A DNA stretch of 64,000 nucleotides, from assembly GCF_910577345.1 (NCBI RefSeq), contig NZ_CAJTMT010000003.1:124001-188000 (forward strand). Direction: 5' to 3'. The notes under the pieces were generated by a model. It made no database searches, was not told the origin of the DNA, and saw nothing but the letters and a program-made list of their open reading frames with translations. Below, one piece after another: positions 36,019-45,787 of this stretch. The DNA is from an uncultured Duncaniella sp. GTDB lineage: Bacteria; Bacteroidota; Bacteroidia; Bacteroidales; Muribaculaceae. How positions within the stretch are numbered: position 1 is the stretch's first letter; every line of letters starts with the position of its first letter. Position numbers and translations under genes: made by a program.

Positions 36019-36535
36019 AATTTATAATATCCATGTAGTTGGAATCTATACCCTCGGAAACGGTTGTCGCACCGCCGTTGCCTTCAATCTCCTTGACGCG
36101 CTGAAGCTTGGTGAGGATGAAATCGGTGTAGGAGTTGACTCTCATGCCACGCCATGCGTCGCCATAGTCATGGGTCTTGGCAGCCATCAGGGCGCGCGAA
36201 CCGGAAGCGTAGCGGTCATACAGCTCTATGGCTGTCTCTGCGGTGATGTCCGATTCATCGGCATAGCCGAGTTCAAGCTGAATGAGACCGATGAGGCCGT
36301 AGTTGACAATGGCCATGAATTCACCCAGGATACCTTCGTTGACCATCGCCTCCCCCTCTTCGAGAGTGCGGATGCGCTTGGCCTTGATGTAAAGCTGGTC
36401 AGTGATTGAGCGGGGACGCATGATGCGCCATGAGGCTCCGTAGTCAACGAGTTTATTGACAAAAACTGTGCGGCACGCGCTCAGCGCACCGTCAAACTGC
36501 TCTAAAGTCGAGATTGTCGAAGGGTTTGATGTCAT
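35978..36535 (-). CDS. DUF1599 domain protein
   Basis: 185 residues. A repeated motif KTHDYGDAWRGMR near the middle and KLVDYGASWRIMRPRSITDQ near the N-terminus suggests two related halves, as in DUF1599 proteins. The family has a conserved, compact helical fold and no established function. It is the upstream partner in a two-gene operon with the DoxX-like gene, overlapping it by 41 bp. Confidence 0.8.
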   Translation of the reverse strand: MTSNPSTISTLEQFDGALSACRTVFVNKLVDYGASWRIMRPRSITDQLYIKAKRIRTLEEGEAMVNEGILGEFMAIVNYGLIGLIQLELGYADESDITAETAIELYDRYASGSRALMAAKTHDYGDAWRGMRVNSYTDFILTKLQRVKEIEGNGGATTVSEGIDSNYMDIINYAVFAIIKLTEQA

Positions 36536-36561
36536 GTTTAAAGAATTCTGAATGCAGGTGA

Positions 36562-36611
36562 CAAAAAAGCCGTGGCGTCACCGAAGCGAATTCGGTTTGA
36601 GGCCACGGCTT
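36562..36611 (-). terminator. Terminator of the TPR gene
   Basis: On the minus strand AAGCCGTGGC pairs with GCCACGGCTT and is directly followed by TTTTTG, giving a classic intrinsic terminator downstream of the TPR gene. Confidence 0.75.
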
Positions 36612-36672
36612 ATTCGGTAACTGCTTAAAAATTTATTTCAAACAATTTCTCAGCGATTGTCAGGATCCAATA

Positions 36673-37899
36673 TTACTTGCCGAGGAGACCTTCGACGCGG
36701 AGGAGGTTGTCGCCGTCATTGAGAACATAGTAGATGTTCTTGAGGTAACGGAGAGCATCAGTCTGGTCATTGTCAAGCTGATAAGCTTTTTCGAGATACT
36801 TGACGGCCTCAAGGATGATGGGGCGCATGGTCTCGAAGTTGTACTTATTGTATTCCTGCTGCGACATGTTGGCTGCTGCCTGATCGAGGTCATTGTACTG
36901 CTGCACGAGCATACGGCCATAGTAGAGGTTGTTGATCGCGCTTTCGGGATCGATTGACACAGCCTTCTCGTAGGCTTCCTTGGCACCGTTGAAATCGTTC
37001 TGCTGCTCACGGAGCACACCGAGCGAGAGATAGTAGGCGGCATTGTTGGGATCAGCGGCAATGGCATTGTTGAGCATTGTGGTCGCCTTGTCGAAATCCT
37101 TGCTCTCGATGTAGCTGTTGACGAGACGCTGGAGGAACTTGGGATCAGAGGTGCCGAACTTGTCGAGGGCAGCCTGAGAGTAGCTGAGCTTGCGGGGCTC
37201 ATCCTGCATCTGGTATGCTACGCTGTAGGCATAGTCGTAGGCGTTGGCATCGTCATAGCCCTTGGCGATGAGCTCGTCGAACGAAGCGGCTGCTTCGGGG
37301 AGCATCTCAGCCTGCCATGCAGCGAGTGCGCAGTTGTAGAGAATCTGAGTTGCGGTCGAATCGGGAAGTGCGGCGGGAGCGTTCTTGCCGAGACGGGGGT
37401 TACCGGGGATTACGAGATAGTCGTTGAATGCCTCGTAGGCTTTCTTGTAGTCATGAGCTTCCCAGTAAGCGGCACCGGCATTGAGGAAGTCGTTGGCATG
37501 ACCTGCAATCTGGCTGACGATGTCCTTCGAGAATTTGGTTTTCTGCTTTCCCTTGGCATCAACAATGGTGTCGAGAGAGAGGGCCTTCATGCCGTAGGTG
37601 TAGCCATCGAGAAGAGCGTTGCTCATGTCGATGAGGTTCACGTCCTGTCCGAAAGTCTTCTTTGCAAAAAGGTCGTCGTAGAGTTTGAAGCCTGCCTTAC
37701 CGGGAATCCAGTAGGTCTGGGCATCCTTGTCAGTTTCAGGGTTTGAGAATGCAGGTGTGATCACATTGAGAGCCTTCTGATAGGCAGCATAGCTGTCAGC
37801 GCTCTTGAACGCCTTTTCAGCTTCTTTGACCACGGCCACCTGGGCGGTCATGGAAGCGGCTGCGAAAAGCCCAACGGTTAAGACGCAGATTTTTTTCAT
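36673..37899 (-). CDS. Exported tetratricopeptide-repeat protein
   Basis: 408 residues. The signal peptide (MKKICVLTVGLFAAASMTAQ) suggests export to the periplasm. Several TPR units are visible, for example NAAYYLSLGVLREQQNDFNG and AINNLYYGRMLVQQYNDL. The C-terminus continues the pattern (AVKYLEKAYQLDNDQTDALR). TPR proteins serve as scaffolds; no partner can be named. It sits downstream of gyrA with its own leader and terminator. Confidence 0.85.
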   Translation of the reverse strand: MKKICVLTVGLFAAASMTAQVAVVKEAEKAFKSADSYAAYQKALNVITPAFSNPETDKDAQTYWIPGKAGFKLYDDLFAKKTFGQDVNLIDMSNALLDGYTYGMKALSLDTIVDAKGKQKTKFSKDIVSQIAGHANDFLNAGAAYWEAHDYKKAYEAFNDYLVIPGNPRLGKNAPAALPDSTATQILYNCALAAWQAEMLPEAAASFDELIAKGYDDANAYDYAYSVAYQMQDEPRKLSYSQAALDKFGTSDPKFLQRLVNSYIESKDFDKATTMLNNAIAADPNNAAYYLSLGVLREQQNDFNGAKEAYEKAVSIDPESAINNLYYGRMLVQQYNDLDQAAANMSQQEYNKYNFETMRPIILEAVKYLEKAYQLDNDQTDALRYLKNIYYVLNDGDNLLRVEGLLGK

Positions 37900-37977
37900 A
37901 ATAGAAATAAGTATTTTTTTGGTATTAATAGTTTTGCTGTTGTTTAATCTGTCTGAATAGCAGAAATATGGAGATTA

Positions 37978-40611
37978 TCACTCTTCGGTGTCATCAGCGG
38001 CCTCCGACTCTGCGTCGGCATCATCATCAATCACCTCCTCGTCGATTTCCTCGACTTCGAGAAGTTCATCCTCGGGAAGTTCGGGGGCGAGTTCCTGAGC
38101 CTCTACCTGCTCGACCTCTTCCTCTGGATCGGAATCGACGCAGCAGACAGACGCGATGGTGTCGTTGCGCTTTTCAAGGTTGATGATACGGACACCCTGG
38201 GTGGCACGTCCCTGCACACGGATGTCGGCAACGTGGATGCGGAGGGTGATACCGCTCTTGTTGATGATGACAAGGTCATTGTCGTCGTTGACACTTTCGA
38301 TGGCAACCAGACGGCCGGTCTTCTCGGTGATATTCATTGTGCGGACACCCTTACCGCCACGGTTGGTGACACGGTAGACGGGAACTTTCTCAGTCACGCC
38401 ATCGGCATTTGTAATCTCAGTGTCGAGCGGAGTGCGCTTACCATAGCCGCGCTCACTGAGAACCATGACATCGTTGGTGGTGCCTTCGGGCATACAGATC
38501 ATGCCTACAACCTCATCGTCTTCGCCGTCGAGGGTCATGCCGCGCACACCGGTGGACATACGGCCCATCTCGCGGACCTTGTTCTCGGGGAAGCGGATGG
38601 CACGGCCATTACGGTTGGCGAGGAGAATCTCGCTGTTGCCGTCGGTCATCTCAACGCTGAGGAGTTCGTCGTCCTCACGGATGATGATTGCGTTGACACC
38701 GCGGGCGCGGGGACGCGAGTAGGCTTCGAGGCGTGTCTTCTTGATGACACCCTTCTTGGTGGCGAACACGAGGTTGTGGGTGCGGACAAAGTCTGCATCG
38801 CCGAGCGACTTGGTGCAGATGAATGCCTTGACCGAATCATCCGACTCGATGTTGAGCATATTCTGGATGGCACGTCCCTTGGAGTTCTTGGCACCCTCGG
38901 GAATCTCGTAGACCTTAAGCCAGTAGCAGCGACCCTTCTGGGTGAAGAAGAGCATGTAGTTGTGCATCGAGGCGGGATAGATATGCTCGATGAAGTCCTC
39001 ATTGCGGGTATCGGAACCCTTGGCACCTACTCCACCACGGTTCTGCGCACGGAATTCGCTGAGCTGTGTGCGCTTGATGTAGCCGAGGTGAGAGATGGTG
39101 ATAATCATGTCATCGTCGGCATAGAAGTCCTCGGCGTTGAAGTCACCGGCCGTGTAGTCGATGTCGGTGCGGCGGGCGTCGCCGTATTTGTCGCGGACCT
39201 CCATGAGTTCGGACTTGATGAGCTCACGGCAGGTGTGTTCGTCGGAAAGGATGAGTTCGAGACGTGCGATTTCCTTTTCGAGAGCTTCGTATTCGTTGCG
39301 GAGTTTGTCCTGCTCCAGTCCGGTGAGCTGACGCAGACGCATCTCGACGATGGCGGCAGTCTGTGGGTCGGTCAGGCCGAAACGCTCCTTAAGAGCCTCG
39401 CGGGCACCCTGGGTGTCGGATGCAGCACGGATAATCTTGATGACCTCGTCGATGTTCTGCGAAGCGATGATGAGACCTTCGAGGATGTGGGCACGCTCCT
39501 GGGCCTTGTTGAGCTCAAACTGAGTGCGACGGATGACGACCTCGTGGCGATGCTTCACGAACTCGCCGATGAGTTCCTTGAGATTCAGTGTCTTGGGACG
39601 ACCGTTGACGAGAGCCACGTTGTTGACACTGAACGAGGCCTGCATCTGGGTCATCTTGTAGAGCTTGTTGAGAACTACACTTGCGTTGGCATCGCTCTTG
39701 AGCTTGATGACGATACGCATACCCTTGTAGTTACTCTCATCGTTGATGTCGGCAATGCCGTCGAGCTTCTTGTCGTTGACGAGCTGCGCGATATAGGCGA
39801 TAAGCTCAGCCTTGTTGACACCATAGGGAATCTCGGTGACAATTATATTCTCGTGGTTATCCTCAACCTCGATTTCAGCCTTCGAACGGATGACGACACG
39901 GCCACGGCCTGTCTCGTAGGCTTCCTTCACGCCGTTGTAGCCATAGATGGTACCGCCGGTGGGGAAGTCAGGAGCGGGAATGTATTTCATGAGGCCTTCG
40001 ACATCAATCTCGGGATTGTCGATGTAGGCCATACATGCGTTGATGGACTCGGCGAGGTTGTGGGTAGGCATATTGGTAGCCATACCGACGGCGATACCCG
40101 AAGCTCCGTTGACAAGGAGGTTGGGGAAACGGGTCGGAAGCACCACAGGCTCGTCGCGGGTGTTATCGTAGTTGCGCTGGAAATCAACAGTATCGCTGTC
40201 AATATCGGCAAGCATTTCTTCGCCAAGTTTGTCGAGACGCACCTCGGTGTAACGCATCGCAGCAGCTCCGTCGCCGTCGACAGAACCGAAGTTGCCGTGA
40301 CCGTCCACAAGAGTGTAACGCATGGCCCAGGGCTGGGCAAGGCGGACTACAGTGCCGTAAATCGACGAGTCGCCATGGGGGTGATACTTACCCATGACCT
40401 CACCGACACAGTTTGCGGATTTCTTGTGGGCACGGTCGGAGGTGTTGCCCATCTCATTCATTCCAAAAAGCACACGGCGGTGAACGGGCTTGAGTCCGTC
40501 GCGCACGTCAGGCAAGGCTCGCGAGACGATGACCGACATCGAATAGTCGATATAGGCGCTCTTCATCTCGTTCTCGATATTGATCTTGATAATGCGATCT
40601 TCTTCAATCAT
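37978..40611 (-). CDS. gyrA: DNA gyrase subunit A
   Basis: 877 residues from the ATG at 40611 (MIEEDRIIKINIENEMKSAY). The catalytic Tyr is residue 121 (AAMRYTEVRL); the breakage-reunion domain, coiled coil and C-terminal beta-pinwheel repeats (with a GyrA-box-like QNRGGVG stretch) follow, ending in a long acidic tail. Forms A2B2 gyrase and supercoils DNA. In the quinolone-resistance region it reads HPHGDSSIYGT, with Gly86 at the position equivalent to E. coli Asp87 and Ser kept at the position equivalent to Ser83. A -7-like box TACCTTTG faces it at 40746-40739. Confidence 0.97.
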   Translation of the reverse strand: MIEEDRIIKINIENEMKSAYIDYSMSVIVSRALPDVRDGLKPVHRRVLFGMNEMGNTSDRAHKKSANCVGEVMGKYHPHGDSSIYGTVVRLAQPWAMRYTLVDGHGNFGSVDGDGAAAMRYTEVRLDKLGEEMLADIDSDTVDFQRNYDNTRDEPVVLPTRFPNLLVNGASGIAVGMATNMPTHNLAESINACMAYIDNPEIDVEGLMKYIPAPDFPTGGTIYGYNGVKEAYETGRGRVVIRSKAEIEVEDNHENIIVTEIPYGVNKAELIAYIAQLVNDKKLDGIADINDESNYKGMRIVIKLKSDANASVVLNKLYKMTQMQASFSVNNVALVNGRPKTLNLKELIGEFVKHRHEVVIRRTQFELNKAQERAHILEGLIIASQNIDEVIKIIRAASDTQGAREALKERFGLTDPQTAAIVEMRLRQLTGLEQDKLRNEYEALEKEIARLELILSDEHTCRELIKSELMEVRDKYGDARRTDIDYTAGDFNAEDFYADDDMIITISHLGYIKRTQLSEFRAQNRGGVGAKGSDTRNEDFIEHIYPASMHNYMLFFTQKGRCYWLKVYEIPEGAKNSKGRAIQNMLNIESDDSVKAFICTKSLGDADFVRTHNLVFATKKGVIKKTRLEAYSRPRARGVNAIIIREDDELLSVEMTDGNSEILLANRNGRAIRFPENKVREMGRMSTGVRGMTLDGEDDEVVGMICMPEGTTNDVMVLSERGYGKRTPLDTEITNADGVTEKVPVYRVTNRGGKGVRTMNITEKTGRLVAIESVNDDNDLVIINKSGITLRIHVADIRVQGRATQGVRIINLEKRNDTIASVCCVDSDPEEEVEQVEAQELAPELPEDELLEVEEIDEEVIDDDADAESEAADDTEE

Positions 40612-41004
40612 AGCTTTTTCAATACGGAGGCGCTGAATCCGAAGGAAAGCTCCGACGGCCAACAACCCCTTTAAAAACTTATCTTCTTACTATATTAATA
40701 ATGTGTAGTCCGAGAAATCACAAAAGGATTTTTCCCGACAAAGGTAAGAAATATTTTGCAAAAATCGTATCTTTGCACATCAAGAAATGTTTTTTAATTG
40801 TTATTAGAAGAAAGTGGCAGACTTTGGCATAGTTTTTGATAGTAGAAAGCTATGTCGGGACTGTCCAAACGGCCTAAAGCCGACTCTTGCGTCAGCATCT
40901 ACGACACAGCAATTCATCATCTCTCCCAACCGGCCTGCAAGCGCGATGTCCCCGCAGTCAAGGCCGGGAAAGTTCACCACTTAACAAAGAAAGGTACAAT
41001 CAAG

Positions 41005-43638
41005 ATGGACACAGTTTATTCACGAAAATTCAAGGAAATAATCTCCGATTCACCCCGCCAGGCAGCCCGGCACAACAACCGCTATGTCATGCCCGAGCAC
41101 ATCCTGCTGTCACTCCTGACAGACATGGAGGGGGAGCCGGCCCGACTTATAGACCGCGCGGCCAAAGGCGCGTCGGCCTACGAGCTGCGCGAGAATCTCG
41201 ATAAGGCGCTTTTCAATGCCGCGACCGATGCCGGGTATCAAGGCACAGTCGGCGTCAACGAAGTGAGCCTCAGCGACCTCACCGGACGCATCATCAAGCT
41301 CAGCGTACTCGAAGCCCGTATGCTCAAAAGCAATGAGGTGGACGCAACCCACCTCCTGCTCGCAATTTTCCACAATTCGGACGCACAGAATTCCGAATTC
41401 ATGGAGACTTTCAAGCGCGCAGGCATATCATACGAGGCGCTTTACCGCATCGTGGCAACCGATGCCAATATACCCACCGCGCTCAACGCCGAGTTTGCGG
41501 GCGATGATGACGAGGACGACATGCCTCCCCGCCAGTCACAGGACAACCAGAGCCAGCAATCGGCCAAAAGACAGGGCGCGACCACCGCACAGCGCCGTGG
41601 CAACGACACTCCGGTGCTTGACAAATATGGCAACGACATGACACTTGCCGCCGAGGAAAACCGCCTCGACCCGGTCGTGGGCCGCGATGTCGAGATCGAA
41701 CGTCTCGCCCAGATTCTCAGCCGCAGGAAGAAGAACAATCCGGTGCTCATCGGTGAGCCGGGCGTCGGCAAATCGGCAATCGTCGAAGGTCTCGCCCTCC
41801 GCATCGTGCAGCGCAAGGTGTCGCGTATCCTTTTCGGCAAGAGAGTTGTGTCGCTCGACATGGCTTCAATCGTCGCCGGCACCAAGTATCGCGGACAGTT
41901 CGAGGAGCGCATCAAGGCTATCCTCGACGAGCTTTCGAAGAACAAGGACATCATCCTCTTCATCGACGAGCTCCATACCATCGTCGGCGCGGGAAATGCC
42001 GCCGGTTCGATGGATGCAGCCAACCTTCTCAAACCAGCACTCGCGCGTGGAGAGATACAGTGCATCGGCGCTACCACCCTCGACGAGTATCGCAAGAATA
42101 TCGAGAATGACGGAGCGCTCGAACGCCGCTTCCAGAAGGTGATGGTCGAGCCTACCACCTCGGAGGAAACCCGCATCATCCTTGACAATATCAAGGACAA
42201 GTATGAGGAGCACCACAACGTAAACTATACGCCGGAGGCACTTGACGCATGTGTGCAGCTCACCGAGCGCTACATCTCCGACCGCAATTTCCCCGACAAG
42301 GCCATTGATGCCATGGACGAGGCAGGCAGCCGAGTGCATGTGACAAACATCGCTGTACCCAAGGAAATCGAGCAGCTCGAACAGCACATCGAGGAGGTGT
42401 CGGCACAGAAACTCCGCGCCGCACAATCGCAGAATTTCGAGAAAGCCGCCTCATACCGCGACAAGGAGCAGCAACTGAAAGCTATGCTTGAGGAAGCGAA
42501 AGCCAAATGGGAGGAGCAGCTCAACGCCATGCGCGAGACTGTCGATGCCGACAAGGTTGCGGAGGTCGTGGCCATGATGACAGGCGTACCCGTCCAAAGA
42601 GTGGCACAGGCCGAAGGCAAACGACTCAAAGAGATGTCGCCCGCCCTCAAAAGCCTTATCATCGGCCAGGATCCGGCTATCGAGAAGGTGGTCAAGGCAA
42701 TCCAGCGCAACCGCATCGGTCTGAAAGACCCCAACAAACCCATCGGCACCTTCCTCTTCCTCGGTCCGACCGGCGTCGGTAAGACTCACCTTGCAAAGAA
42801 GCTCGCGGAATACATGTTTGATTCCTCGGATACCCTCATCCGCATCGACATGAGTGAATATATGGAAAAATTCACCGTGTCGCGTCTCGTTGGAGCGCCT
42901 CCGGGATATGTCGGTTATGAGGAGGGTGGTCAGCTAACGGAGAAAGTGCGCCGTCACCCCTACTCCATCGTGCTTCTCGACGAGATTGAGAAGGCTCACC
43001 CCGACGTGTTCAACCTGCTTCTTCAGGTGATGGACGAAGGCCGTCTGACCGACTCGCTTGGCCGTCGCATCGACTTCAAGAACACTGTGATAATCATGAC
43101 CTCCAACATCGGTTCTCGCCAACTCAAAGACTTCGGCGGTGGCATCGGTTTCAATTCGCGCCCTGCCGACGACAAGGAGTATAGCCAAGGTGTGTTGCGC
43201 AAGGCTCTCAACAAGGCTTTCGCCCCCGAATTCCTCAACCGAATCGACGACATCATCATGTTTGATCCGCTGTCAAAGGATGCCATCTTCAAGATTATCG
43301 ACATCGAGCTTGCAGGCTTCAACAAGCGCGTCAAGGAACTCGGATATATCCTCAATATCTCCGATGAAGCCCGCAACTTCATTGCCGAGAAAGGCTATGA
43401 CTCGCAGTTTGGCGCACGTCCGCTCAAACGAGCCATCCAAAAGTATCTTGAAGACAAACTCGCCGAGCTTATCATTGATTCGGAACTCACCGCAGGCGAT
43501 GAAATCCGTGTGACATACACGCCCGGAGCCGAGGAACTGACAACCGAGATTATCAAAAGCTCCGAACGTGGCGAACACACCCTGACCGCCGGTGAAGGCC
43601 ATACAGCTACCGGTGACAGCGATTCGGATGCAAACTAA
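41005..43638 (+). CDS. clpC: ClpC-type AAA+ ATPase
   Basis: 877 residues from the ATG at 41005, which gives the usual N-terminus (MDTVYSRKFKEIISDSPRQA). The Clp N domain (1-150) is followed by AAA1 with GEPGVGKSAIVEGL, a middle region with a UVR-like motif (AAQSQNFEKAASYRDKE) that marks ClpC rather than ClpB, and AAA2 with FLGPTGVGKTHLAKKLAE. It unfolds proteins for ClpP. The 5' region carries a -7-like TATCTTTG at 40768-40775 and a leader of about 220 nt containing TGGCAGACTTTGGCA, of unknown meaning. Confidence 0.93.
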   Translation: MDTVYSRKFKEIISDSPRQAARHNNRYVMPEHILLSLLTDMEGEPARLIDRAAKGASAYELRENLDKALFNAATDAGYQGTVGVNEVSLSDLTGRIIKLSVLEARMLKSNEVDATHLLLAIFHNSDAQNSEFMETFKRAGISYEALYRIVATDANIPTALNAEFAGDDDEDDMPPRQSQDNQSQQSAKRQGATTAQRRGNDTPVLDKYGNDMTLAAEENRLDPVVGRDVEIERLAQILSRRKKNNPVLIGEPGVGKSAIVEGLALRIVQRKVSRILFGKRVVSLDMASIVAGTKYRGQFEERIKAILDELSKNKDIILFIDELHTIVGAGNAAGSMDAANLLKPALARGEIQCIGATTLDEYRKNIENDGALERRFQKVMVEPTTSEETRIILDNIKDKYEEHHNVNYTPEALDACVQLTERYISDRNFPDKAIDAMDEAGSRVHVTNIAVPKEIEQLEQHIEEVSAQKLRAAQSQNFEKAASYRDKEQQLKAMLEEAKAKWEEQLNAMRETVDADKVAEVVAMMTGVPVQRVAQAEGKRLKEMSPALKSLIIGQDPAIEKVVKAIQRNRIGLKDPNKPIGTFLFLGPTGVGKTHLAKKLAEYMFDSSDTLIRIDMSEYMEKFTVSRLVGAPPGYVGYEEGGQLTEKVRRHPYSIVLLDEIEKAHPDVFNLLLQVMDEGRLTDSLGRRIDFKNTVIIMTSNIGSRQLKDFGGGIGFNSRPADDKEYSQGVLRKALNKAFAPEFLNRIDDIIMFDPLSKDAIFKIIDIELAGFNKRVKELGYILNISDEARNFIAEKGYDSQFGARPLKRAIQKYLEDKLAELIIDSELTAGDEIRVTYTPGAEELTTEIIKSSERGEHTLTAGEGHTATGDSDSDAN

Positions 43639-43700
43639 GACTGAAATTTCAATCCCGTCGTGAGCCGTCAAGCCCACCGACTAATCATTAACTTTTGACA

Positions 43701-43752
43701 CTGTCCCCATGTCGGGCTTCTTTTGGAGTAGACATGGGGGCAGCGTTTTTTT
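43701..43752 (+). terminator. clpC terminator
   Basis: CTGTCCCCATGTC pairs with GACATGGGGGCAG and is followed by CGTTTTTTT: a standard intrinsic terminator. Confidence 0.85.
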
Positions 43753-43814
43753 CAATCCAATCCACGTCGGTGTAGCACTTTAAAAGTTCGCAATCAATTC
43801 CACCGTGAAAAAAA

Positions 43815-43846
43815 TTTGCACAATCCGAATTAATTACCTACCTTTG
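43815..43846 (+). promoter_or_regulatory. tRNA-Ser promoter
   Basis: TTTG (43815-43818), 20 nt, TACCTTTG (43839-43846): near-ideal Bacteroidetes promoter about 50 bp before the tRNA. Confidence 0.8.
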
Positions 43847-43896
43847 CAGCCGTAATCGTTTCCAACTACGGATTCATTACTCGGAACATCCATTTT

Positions 43897-43984
43897 GGAG
43901 TGATGCTCGAGTGGCTGAAGAGGCACGCCTGGAAAGCGTGTATACGTCAAAAGCGTATCGCGAGTTCGAATCTCGCTCACTCCG
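43897..43984 (+). tRNA. tRNA-Ser (anticodon GGA)
   Basis: 88 nt. The acceptor stem GGAGTGA pairs with TCACTCC, with G as discriminator. The anticodon arm CACGC-CTGGAAA-GCGTG gives GGA. A long variable arm (GTATACG... CGTATCG) and a T arm with GTTCGAATC are present. CCA is not encoded. Confidence 0.95.
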
Positions 43985-43986
43985 CA

Positions 43987-44040
43987 AAACCAAACGCTGA
44001 TTATCAGACGCGAGACAGCCCTGAAAATCAGCGTTTTTTG
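43987..44040 (+). terminator. Terminator after tRNA-Ser
   Basis: AAACGCTGATT pairs with AATCAGCGTTT and runs into TTTTTTG. Correctly placed after the tRNA. Confidence 0.75.
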
Positions 44041-44119
44041 TTTCTCTACCCTGCCCTATATGGCTCTCGCACCCCCGGAGAGGCTGACGGGCGCAAATAC
44101 TTTTTATTTCTTTCGCGAC

Positions 44120-44518
44120 ATGGCAAAACCGGAATACATACAGAAAAACAAAGCGTGGCTTGAGGAAAAGTCGCGTGAAGAGGGAGTGTATCCCCTCGAC
44201 AAAGGCATTTTCTATAAAGTCATCAAGCGTGGCAAAACCGATGGACCGACCCCGAACAGAGGAAGCGTCGTCGTGGCCCACTATGTCGGCAAGACCATCA
44301 ACGGTAAGACTTTCGACAGCAGTCGCGGCGGTGTCGCACCCGCATTCCGATTGCGGGAACTGATTCCGGGCTGGATAATTGCGTTGCAAAAGATGCATGT
44401 CGGTGATAAGTGGGAAATTTATATCCCCGCTGAACAGGGCTATGGAAAATTCAATCAGCCCGGTATTCCCGGTGGATCCACTTTGATATTCGAAATCGAA
44501 CTGCTCGGCATTTCATAA
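44120..44518 (+). CDS. FKBP-type peptidyl-prolyl cis-trans isomerase
   Basis: 132 residues from the ATG at 44120; the upstream in-frame ATG at 44060 adds no FKBP sequence. FKBP core features: VVVAHYVGKTINGKTFDSS, IPGWIIALQKMHVGDKWEIY, IPAEQGYG and GSTLIFEIELLGI. No signal peptide, so it is probably cytosolic, a single-domain folding helper. It is followed 14 bp later by the Nudix gene, probably in one transcript. Confidence 0.9.
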   Translation: MAKPEYIQKNKAWLEEKSREEGVYPLDKGIFYKVIKRGKTDGPTPNRGSVVVAHYVGKTINGKTFDSSRGGVAPAFRLRELIPGWIIALQKMHVGDKWEIYIPAEQGYGKFNQPGIPGGSTLIFEIELLGIS

Positions 44519-44532
44519 ATCAAGACGCTACT

Positions 44533-45033
44533 ATGCCCAAAGATAACGCACAGGAATTGTTTCCGCTCGTAGATGAAACGGGAAAGGTGATCGGTTCGGC
44601 AACAAGAGGGAAATGCCATGACGGGAGCAAGTTGCTCCACCCGGTGGTACACCTCCATGTGTTTGACCGTGAAGGACGGCTCTATCTACAGAAACGCCCT
44701 GAATGGAAGGACATTCAACCGGGGAAATGGGACACAGCCGTAGGCGGACATGTGGATTTCGGAGAAGAAATACCCTCTGCTCTGCGACGGGAAGCGAAAG
44801 AGGAGCTTGGGCTCGAAAATTTCGAGCCGGAATTCATTGAGAGCTACATTTTTGAATCCTCTCGCGAAAGAGAAATGGTCAATGCTTTCAAAACCGTTGT
44901 CACCGCCATCCCACAACCATCAGACGAGCTTGACGGAGGGCGTTTCTGGTCACGGGAAGAGATTGCCGAAGCAATGGGCAAAGGCATTTTCACGCCGAAT
45001 TTTGAAAGCGAGTATCAGAAGTTGTTTCTTTAA
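44533..45033 (+). CDS. Nudix hydrolase
   Basis: 166 residues. A complete Nudix box is present as GGHVDFGEEIPSALRREAKE followed by ELGLE (about 73-97). The N-terminal half (LVDETGKVIGSATRGKCH, HLHVFDREGRLYLQKRP) resembles the IPP-isomerase-like/YfcD branch of the superfamily. It would hydrolyse a nucleoside-diphosphate-linked or pyrophosphate compound; the substrate is unknown. Confidence 0.88.
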   Translation: MPKDNAQELFPLVDETGKVIGSATRGKCHDGSKLLHPVVHLHVFDREGRLYLQKRPEWKDIQPGKWDTAVGGHVDFGEEIPSALRREAKEELGLENFEPEFIESYIFESSREREMVNAFKTVVTAIPQPSDELDGGRFWSREEIAEAMGKGIFTPNFESEYQKLFL

Positions 45034-45052
45034 AGGGGCAGCGTAAAAAAAT

Positions 45053-45175
45053 AGATACAAAAGAACATAATAAACAAAAGAAACAGAAGTATAATTTACT
45101 GAGATTAATCTTTTTGTATCTTCTGACCTTCTGTCGTTCTGTGCCTTTTTATTTTACGGCTTACGCCTCTTTAAA
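45053..45175. repeat. Degenerate copy of the palindromic repeat family, likely bidirectional terminator
   Basis: The left arm (GATACAAAAGAACATAATAA and on to 45089) matches the family arm with a one-base insertion. The right side (about 45118-45175) is a poorer inverted copy. Outer sequence also pairs (TAAAGGGGC with GCCTCTTTA). It lies after the plus-strand Nudix gene and beyond the 3' end of the minus-strand flavodoxin gene. Confidence 0.55.
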
Positions 45176-45187
45176 CAAATTCAGAGA

Positions 45188-45220
45188 GAGGAGCGGGGTG
45201 GCTGCCCCACCCTGCTCCTC
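45188..45220. terminator. GC-rich hairpin after flavodoxin
   Basis: GAGGAGCGGGGTGG pairs with CCACCCTGCTCCTC around a short loop. Placed beyond the 3' end of the flavodoxin gene; no T-run. Confidence 0.5.
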
Positions 45221-45283
45221 CCGCAATCATAAACATCAATCGACAAATGGTCCATGACTTGCTCCTGCTGGACCAAGGAGAAG

Positions 45284-45787
45284 TTATAGCATCGGTTTAA
45301 TAGAATCTATCCAAGCCGAGATACGCGCATCGGTCAGATCGCTTTCGTTGTCCTCGTCAAGAGCAAGGCCGACAAATTTTCCATCGACAACAGAGGTTGA
45401 TTCATCAAACGTGTAACCATCCGTCGATACCTCTCCGACCATAGTCGCGCCCGCGCCCTTTGCGGCATCGTAAAGAGCTGACATTGCATCGCAGAATGTG
45501 GTGCTGAAGCCGTTGGAATCACCGCAACCGAACACTGCCACAGTCTTCCCTGCAAGATCGGCAGATTTCAGAATATCGACGGCATCATACCACTCGTCCT
45601 GCAAATCGCCACTACCCCAGGTTGAGGAGCCGAGGAGAATGTTGTCATACTTGCCAAGTTTATCAGCATCAAGTTCAGAAGCGCTGTAGACCGAGGATGA
45701 ATCCACACCAAGAGCCTCTGCTATGCGACGTGCAATGCTCTCGCAATTGCCGGTCGTCGAACCATAAAAAATTGCAGTTTCTTTCAT
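45284..45787 (-). CDS. fldA: Flavodoxin
   Basis: 167 residues, the usual size of long-chain flavodoxins. The FMN phosphate loop FYGSTTGNCESIARRIAE is at the N-terminus; GSSTWGSGDLQDEWYD and VFGCGDSNGFSTTFCD form the other FMN-binding loops, and the long-chain insert follows (TMVGEVSTDGYTF). A cytosolic one-electron carrier replacing ferredoxin. Single gene with an AT-rich upstream region. Confidence 0.95.
   Translation of the reverse strand: MKETAIFYGSTTGNCESIARRIAEALGVDSSSVYSASELDADKLGKYDNILLGSSTWGSGDLQDEWYDAVDILKSADLAGKTVAVFGCGDSNGFSTTFCDAMSALYDAAKGAGATMVGEVSTDGYTFDESTSVVDGKFVGLALDEDNESDLTDARISAWIDSIKPML

Noticed and set aside
38233..40674. 813-codon open frame antisense to gyrA
   Set aside because: It mirrors gyrA codons exactly; gyrA is fully intact, and the antisense protein is an acidic, Val/Asp/His-rich composition typical of shadow frames.
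40811..40835. Sigma-54-like sequence (TGGCAGACTTTGGCA) in the clpC leader
   Set aside because: The spacing between the GG and GC elements is one base short of the -24/-12 rule, and no activator sites were seen.
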